Positions 5,760 through 9,366 of a stretch of 9,366 nucleotides of DNA are shown here, piece after piece (the first letter of the stretch is position 1; each line of letters begins with the position of its first letter). Below the pieces are notes generated by a model, which was not told where the DNA came from, searched no databases, and saw only the letters and a program-made list of their open reading frames with translations. The position numbers and the translations under genes were made by a program. This DNA comes from Collinsella sp. (GTDB taxonomy: Bacteria > Actinomycetota > Coriobacteriia > Coriobacteriales > Coriobacteriaceae): positions 1-9,366 of the forward strand of contig DYAA01000135.1 of assembly GCA_019419405.1 (NCBI GenBank), read 5' to 3'.

Positions 5760-6770
5760 CTACACCCGCAGGTCCTTTACGCTGGAACGCTCGACCAGCA
5801 CGCCCGAGACGAGCGTACGGCTTCTGGAGCTCGGGGCTTCCAGACCGGCGACGACTTCGTTAAGCGCACGGACGCCCAGCTCGCGGTGGCGAAACTTCAC
5901 CGACGTCAGAATCGAGTTGGGAATCGTCTTGTAGAGCTCATCGTCGAAGCCGATCACGGACACGTCGTCGGGCACACTGAGCCCTTTGTCACGTAGAGCC
6001 ATCATCACGCCGTTTGCCATGCAGTCGTTAGCAGCGAGGACCGCCGTACAATCGGGTTTATCGGCAAGCACAAGGCCCGCAGCATAGCCACTATCCGCAT
6101 TCCAATCGCCTTGCAGAGGCTCGGGCGGCTCAATGCCACGCGTCTCGAGTGCCGCACGCCAACCTTTCATACGGCACTGACTCGACAGCGACTCTTTCTT
6201 ACCAGAGACGAAGTACACGTTCTTGTGTCCGCGATTTAAGAAGTACTCGCATGCCATGCGCGCGCCGCCCTCTTGGTCGTCACTGACGGTAGAGCAGGTA
6301 GGATGTTCCATCGACGTGATAATCACCGTCTTGAGGTCTTTCGGCGCCTCAAAGGTATCAAAGTCATCGACCATCTGGCGCAGGTTAAAAATCATGCCGT
6401 CGACGGGAAGCTGCGACATCCTACGTGCCGCTTCGGCAAGGGTCATCTTCTCCCCCGCCCGCTTTTTAATCATCGTGAGCGCAAAGCCTCGCTCTGCGGC
6501 GGCATCCGCGATACCGTCAATCATGTCCACGTTGCCGCCCGACAAGTGGAACAGCACCACGCCGATGCACCCGTAACGGCCCAACTTGAGTGAACGCGCG
6601 GCAAAGTTGGTCCGAAACCCAAGCGCCTCCATGGCCGCATGGACCTTATCGCGCGTCCTCTCGCGCACGCTATCGGGCTCATTGATCACACGAGACACCG
6701 TCTTGAGGGAAACACCCGCGGCAACCGCCACATCGTTCATCGAGACGCTTTTCTTGTCCATCGTTGCCAC
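5760..6770 (-). CDS. LacI-family transcriptional regulator (module 2)
   Basis: A 336-residue paralogue of the first regulator, with a helix-turn-helix at about residues 10-30 (MNDVAVAAGVSLKTVSRVIN), a hinge helix near 55-63 (NFAARSL) and a sugar-binding C-terminal domain with the GFDD motif. It diverges from the second EIICB and probably represses it. I chose the GTG at 6768-6770: GGAG lies five bases upstream, a candidate promoter lies just beyond, and the product begins MATMDKKSVS, in line with MAAVKKSVS of regulator 1. The ATG at 6761 would have 14 bases of spacing. A longer reading from TTG at 6839 lacks a ribosome binding site and would overlap the -35. Recognition-helix residues Leu22-Lys23 replace Glu-Gln of regulator 1, so the two probably prefer different operators. 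The stop nearly abuts the repeat array. Confidence 0.92.
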   Translation of the reverse strand: MATMDKKSVSMNDVAVAAGVSLKTVSRVINEPDSVRERTRDKVHAAMEALGFRTNFAARSLKLGRYGCIGVVLFHLSGGNVDMIDGIADAAAERGFALTMIKKRAGEKMTLAEAARRMSQLPVDGMIFNLRQMVDDFDTFEAPKDLKTVIITSMEHPTCSTVSDDQEGGARMACEYFLNRGHKNVYFVSGKKESLSSQCRMKGWRAALETRGIEPPEPLQGDWNADSGYAAGLVLADKPDCTAVLAANDCMANGVMMALRDKGLSVPDDVSVIGFDDELYKTIPNSILTSVKFRHRELGVRALNEVVAGLEAPSSRSRTLVSGVLVERSSVKDLRV

Positions 6771-6775
6771 TGCTT

Positions 6776-6779
6776 CTCC
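6776..6779 (-). promoter_or_regulatory. Ribosome binding site that decides the regulator 2 start
   Basis: GGAG on the minus strand stands five bases before the GTG at 6770 and fourteen before the ATG at 6761, which favours the GTG. Confidence 0.6.
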
Positions 6780-6812
6780 AGTCGGTTCCCTATCGATCGT
6801 TCCTTGCGTTCT

Positions 6813-6840
6813 AGCATACACTACCTGCTCGGTTTTCAAA
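6813..6840 (-). promoter_or_regulatory. Candidate promoter of regulator 2
   Basis: On the minus strand TTTGAA (6840-6835) and TATGCT (6818-6813) are 16 bp apart, each a fair match to sigma-70 hexamers. Transcription would start near 6805, about 35 bases before the GTG start. The direct repeats at 6845-6874 lie immediately upstream of the -35, where an activator or repressor could act. Confidence 0.45.
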
Positions 6841-6844
6841 TTTG

Positions 6845-6874
6845 CCGTTTACCGGGCAATACCAACCGTTCACC
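6845..6874 (+). repeat. 21-bp-phased direct repeat pair before the second EIICB
   Basis: CCGTTTACC (6845-6853) and CCGTTCACC (6866-6874) have their CG steps exactly 21 bp apart and point toward the EIICB gene, whose start is about 148 bp further on. Order (T form, then C form) and spacing match the pair at 1856-1885. Confidence 0.6.
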
Positions 6875-6899
6875 CGTAAATCCTTGTTGCTCTTCCAAA

Positions 6900-6918
6900 A
6901 ATGTCTTACGTTGTCATT
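6900..6918. promoter_or_regulatory. Operator-like site C before the second EIICB
   Basis: AATGTCTTACGTTGTCATT resembles sites A and B (shared ATGT, ACGTTG, CATT and a following CGCAA) but is one base longer between the outer TG and CA. It would overlap the -10 of a tentative promoter (TTGTTG at 6884-6889, TACGTT at 6907-6912, 17 bp apart). The differences fit the changed recognition helix of regulator 2. Confidence 0.45.
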
Positions 6919-7022
6919 TCGCAATGCCTTCCTTAAGCAGGAAGGTTTCCGGGCAGTCCTGACCATCCATCGACGACCAGTTCCATCCACATGCATCGCG
7001 CATCGAACAGCAAAGGAGCTCT

Positions 7023-8801
7023 ATGGACGCCATCGTAAAGATGCTCGAAAAGCATCAACCGTTCTTTGAGAAAATCTCGAGGAACATCTACCTCCAGGCC
7101 ATTAAGGACGGATTCCTTGGGTGCATGCCCATCGTCCTCACCTCTTCGATCTTCCTACTGATTGCCACCCTTCCTGGCGTAGTTGGCATCACGCTGCCCC
7201 AGCCGCTCATCGACTGGTGCAACAAGCTGTACAACTTCACCATGGGCGTCATGGGCATCATGGTTGCCGGCACCACTGCCAAGAACTTTACGGCTTCCAT
7301 GAACCGTCGCATGCCCGCCGGCAAAGTGCTCAACGACGGCTCCACCATGGTTGCCGCCCAGTGCAGCATGCTTTTGCTCGCTGTTACGCAGTTCACCACC
7401 AAGTTCAACGGCTCCGAACTTTCGGTCTTCGATTGCACCAGCATGGGTACGCGCGGTCTGTTCTCGGCCTATATCGCCGCGTTCATTACCGTTTGGGTCT
7501 ATAAGTTCTGCGTCTCGCGCGATCTGACCATTAAGCTGCCCAAGGAGGTCCCAGGCGCCATCGCTCAGAACTTCCGCGACATTATCCCCTTTGGCGGCGC
7601 CGTCATCATCTGCGGCATCATCGATGTCGTCGTGCGCAACCTCATGGGCGTTCCGTTCTCCGAGCTGCTTATCAAACTGCTCTCCCCGCTCTTTACCGCT
7701 GCAGAAACCTATCCTGGCCTTATCCTTATCCAGGCAGCCACCGCGTTCTTCTGGTTCATCGGCGTCCACGGCCCCTCGATCGTCCAGCCGGGCATCGACC
7801 CCATCCGTCTTGCCAACCAGGCCGAGAACCTGCAGGTTCTGCTGGCAGGCGGCCACCCCGCCCACTCCCTCACCTTTAACATGTCGCTCGTGGGTGAGTT
7901 CGGCGGCACCGGCGCCACGTTCATCGTGCCGCTTCTGCTGATTCTCTTCATGAAGTCCAAGCAGCTCAAAGCCGTCGGTAAGGCCTCGATTGTCCCTGTT
8001 GCCTTCGCCGTCAACGAACCGCTGCTCTTTGGCGCGCCGATGATCCTTAACCCCTACATGCTCATCCCCTTTGTTGCCGCCGGCTGCGTCAACGTGAGTG
8101 TTGCCAAGTTCTTTATCGACAATGTGGGTATGAACGGCTTCTCCTTCGTGGTGCCTTGGGCTACCCCTGCCCCCATCGGCATCTTCATCACCACGAACTT
8201 CCAGCTTATCGCCCTGGTATTTGTCGCGATCATCATCTTGCTGGACGCCATCATCTACCTGCCGTTCTTGAAGGCATACGATAAGCTGCTCTGCGACCAG
8301 GAGGCCGAGCGCGCCGCCGAGCTGGGACTCGAGTCCGATGGTGCCGCTTCCGTCGCCGCCAACGCCTCTACGCCCGCTGTCGAGCAGGCCACCGCTTCCG
8401 TCGAGACGACCGTTGCCGCCGCCGACAGCAAGCCTGTCGCCGATCAGCCCGAGCCCGCTGCCGATGCATCCGCCAAGAAGGATGTCGATGGCCTGAAGGT
8501 CCTCGTCCTGTGCGCCGGCGCCGGCACCTCTGCCATGCTTGCCAACGCCATCAAGGAAGGTGCCGCACAGACCGGAGAGAACATCGCTTCCTCCGCAGGC
8601 GCCTATGGCCAGCACACTGCCATCATGGATCAGTACGACGTCATCGTGCTCGCTCCGCAGGTTCGTAGCTACTACAACGACATGAAGGCCGACACCGATC
8701 GTCTGGGCATTAAGCTGCTCGCCCCGCGCGGTAAGGAATATATCGACCTCACTCGCGACCCCGCTGGCGCCATCAAGTGGCTCCGCGAGAACCTCGACTA
8801 G
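7023..8801 (+). CDS. Second PTS lactose/cellobiose-family EIICB permease
   Basis: A 592-residue membrane transporter with the same design as LacE: EIIC in residues 1-418, an Ala/Val/Ser-rich linker at about 430-488, and EIIB in 489-592 with phospho-acceptor Cys497 in VLVLCAGAGTSA. His249 (FIGVHGPSIVQP) and Glu332 (AVNEPLLFGAP) are the conserved sugar-site residues. It is clearly a LacE paralogue, by eye a little under half identical in the EIIC domain, but it has lost the NRDLP..NQINF stretch of LacE and differs in the segment after VHGPSIV. The transported sugar may therefore differ from lactose while remaining a 6-phospho-galactosidase or related substrate, as shown by the GH1 gene behind it. 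AAGGAG four bases before the ATG is a strong ribosome binding site. No EIIA lies beside it; the lacF product 6.5 kb away is the likely donor. Confidence 0.93.
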   Translation: MDAIVKMLEKHQPFFEKISRNIYLQAIKDGFLGCMPIVLTSSIFLLIATLPGVVGITLPQPLIDWCNKLYNFTMGVMGIMVAGTTAKNFTASMNRRMPAGKVLNDGSTMVAAQCSMLLLAVTQFTTKFNGSELSVFDCTSMGTRGLFSAYIAAFITVWVYKFCVSRDLTIKLPKEVPGAIAQNFRDIIPFGGAVIICGIIDVVVRNLMGVPFSELLIKLLSPLFTAAETYPGLILIQAATAFFWFIGVHGPSIVQPGIDPIRLANQAENLQVLLAGGHPAHSLTFNMSLVGEFGGTGATFIVPLLLILFMKSKQLKAVGKASIVPVAFAVNEPLLFGAPMILNPYMLIPFVAAGCVNVSVAKFFIDNVGMNGFSFVVPWATPAPIGIFITTNFQLIALVFVAIIILLDAIIYLPFLKAYDKLLCDQEAERAAELGLESDGAASVAANASTPAVEQATASVETTVAAADSKPVADQPEPAADASAKKDVDGLKVLVLCAGAGTSAMLANAIKEGAAQTGENIASSAGAYGQHTAIMDQYDVIVLAPQVRSYYNDMKADTDRLGIKLLAPRGKEYIDLTRDPAGAIKWLRENLD

Positions 8802-8815
8802 TTCCTCCCTCTGTT

Positions 8816-8842
8816 GGTGCCCGGATCCCCAGTTCGGGCACC
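8816..8842 (+). terminator. Intercistronic hairpin between second EIICB and GH1 gene
   Basis: A 10-bp stem (GGTGCCCGGA at 8816-8825 with TTCGGGCACC at 8833-8842, one G-T pair) with a 7-nt loop lies 14 bp after the EIICB stop. It is followed by TCTCCCTA, not a T tract, so full termination is unlikely; partial termination or mRNA end protection is more plausible. Its sequence is unrelated to the hairpin at 3907 but the position is the same. Confidence 0.5.
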
Positions 8843-8876
8843 TCTCCCTATTCGTATCCCACAGAAAGGATGACTC

Positions 8877-9366
8877 ATGACCAACCCCATGCAGTTCCCC
8901 GACGGCTTTGTGTTTGGCGGCGCCACCGCCGCTTACCAGGTTGAGGGTGAGACCCGCACGCACGGCAAGGGCAAAGTGCCCTGGGACGATTTCCTGGCTG
9001 CTCAGGGTCGCTTCTCCCCCGACCCCGCAAGCGACTTCTACAACAAATATCCGGTCGATATCGACTTGTGCCAGCGCTTCGGCATTAACGGCATTCGCGT
9101 CTCCATCGCTTGGAGCCGCATCTTCCCCAGTGGCACCGGCGAGATTAACCCCGAGGGTGTCGCTTTCTATCACGAGCTTTTCGCCACCTGCAACAAAGCT
9201 GGCGTTATCCCCTATGTCACGCTCGATCACTTCGATACGCCCGAGGCCTTTTACCAGAACGGCGGCGAGGGTTTCCTGACGCGCACGACCATCGACGCCT
9301 TCGTCGAGTACGCCAAGTTCTGCTTTGCCGAGTTCACCGAGGTCAAGCACTGGTTTACCTTTAACG
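8877..9366 (+). CDS. lacG: 6-phospho-beta-galactosidase-like GH1 enzyme (partial, runs off window)
   Basis: The first 163 residues of a second LacG-like enzyme; the frame is open to the right edge and ends at WFTFN, one residue short of the expected catalytic acid/base Glu. The N-terminal GH1 signature (FVFGGATAAYQVEG) and SIAWSRIFP stretch are present. Over this part roughly three quarters of residues agree with the first LacG. Differences cluster at residues near 115-135: TLDHFDTPEAFYQNGGEGF here against TLHHFDTPLPLFEKGDF, including a two-residue insertion. The conserved second His of the GH1 TLxH motif is kept. The start ATG is preceded by AAAGGA with six bases of spacing, better than for the first lacG. 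The catalytic nucleophile and phosphate site are outside the window, so galacto- versus gluco-preference cannot be confirmed. Confidence 0.9.
   Translation, partial: MTNPMQFPDGFVFGGATAAYQVEGETRTHGKGKVPWDDFLAAQGRFSPDPASDFYNKYPVDIDLCQRFGINGIRVSIAWSRIFPSGTGEINPEGVAFYHELFATCNKAGVIPYVTLDHFDTPEAFYQNGGEGFLTRTTIDAFVEYAKFCFAEFTEVKHWFTFN

Larger units (their letters stand above)
6771..7022. promoter_or_regulatory. Divergent control region, regulator 2 / second EIICB
   Basis: No gene is visible in these 252 bp. It holds the regulator ribosome binding site (6776-6779), a minus-strand promoter candidate (6813-6840), the 21-bp-phased direct repeats (6845-6874), an operator-like site C (6900-6918), a perfect 7-bp hairpin CCTTCCT/AGGAAGG (6927-6945) and the AAGGAG ribosome binding site of the EIICB (7013-7018). 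The order of direct repeats followed by operator is the same as in the lacE control region. Confidence 0.6.

Noticed and set aside
6771..6839. N-terminal extension of regulator 2 from a TTG codon
   Set aside because: No ribosome binding site, overlaps the candidate -35, and the paralogue starts at the position matching the GTG at 6770.
7155..9350. Very long open frame on the minus strand opposite the second EIICB and GH1 gene
   Set aside because: It mirrors the codon structure of two well-supported genes, has a Gly/Val/Asp/Glu-heavy composition typical of antisense frames in GC-rich DNA, spans two genes and their gap, and has no recognisable domain.

Overview
The window is a GC-rich bacterial carbohydrate locus built from two related lactose-type phosphotransferase (PTS) modules. 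The best overall match is lactose/6-phospho-beta-galactoside metabolism of the Gram-positive type (LacE, LacF and LacG families). High GC combined with fused EIICB proteins, GH1 phospho-galactosidases and LacI-type (not DeoR-type LacR) regulators suggests a gut actinobacterium of the Coriobacteriia, such as Collinsella. That assignment is an inference from style; no taxonomic marker lies in the window.

Layout, left to right. Positions 1-206 hold no gene but carry a dense set of hairpins and the terminator of lacF. lacF (207-545, minus) encodes the only EIIA in view. A 214-bp control region separates it from a LacI-family regulator (760-1764, minus). A 356-bp divergent control region follows, then lacE (EIICB, 2121-3896, plus) and lacG (3963-5402, plus). 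A strong terminator and three tandem copies of an ~80-bp inverted-repeat unit fill the convergent gap. A second LacI-family regulator (stop at 5760, minus) diverges from a second EIICB (7023-8801, plus), followed by a second lacG-like gene (8877 onward) that runs off the right edge.

How the parts fit together: in each module a membrane EIICB imports and phosphorylates a beta-galactoside-like disaccharide, using phosphate passed from EIIA (His79) to the EIIB cysteine. The GH1 enzyme then cleaves the 6-phosphorylated sugar in the cytoplasm. The single EIIA presumably serves both EIICBs. The downstream galactose-6-phosphate (tagatose) genes are not present here.

The least expected signals are regulatory. 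A pair of 9-bp direct repeats exactly 21 bp apart occurs in all three control regions, always oriented toward the structural gene. LacI-type operator palindromes occur upstream of lacE as an inverted pair 120 bp apart, with degenerate relatives upstream of the second EIICB and lacF. Hairpin arrays lie at 58-137 and 5521-5747.
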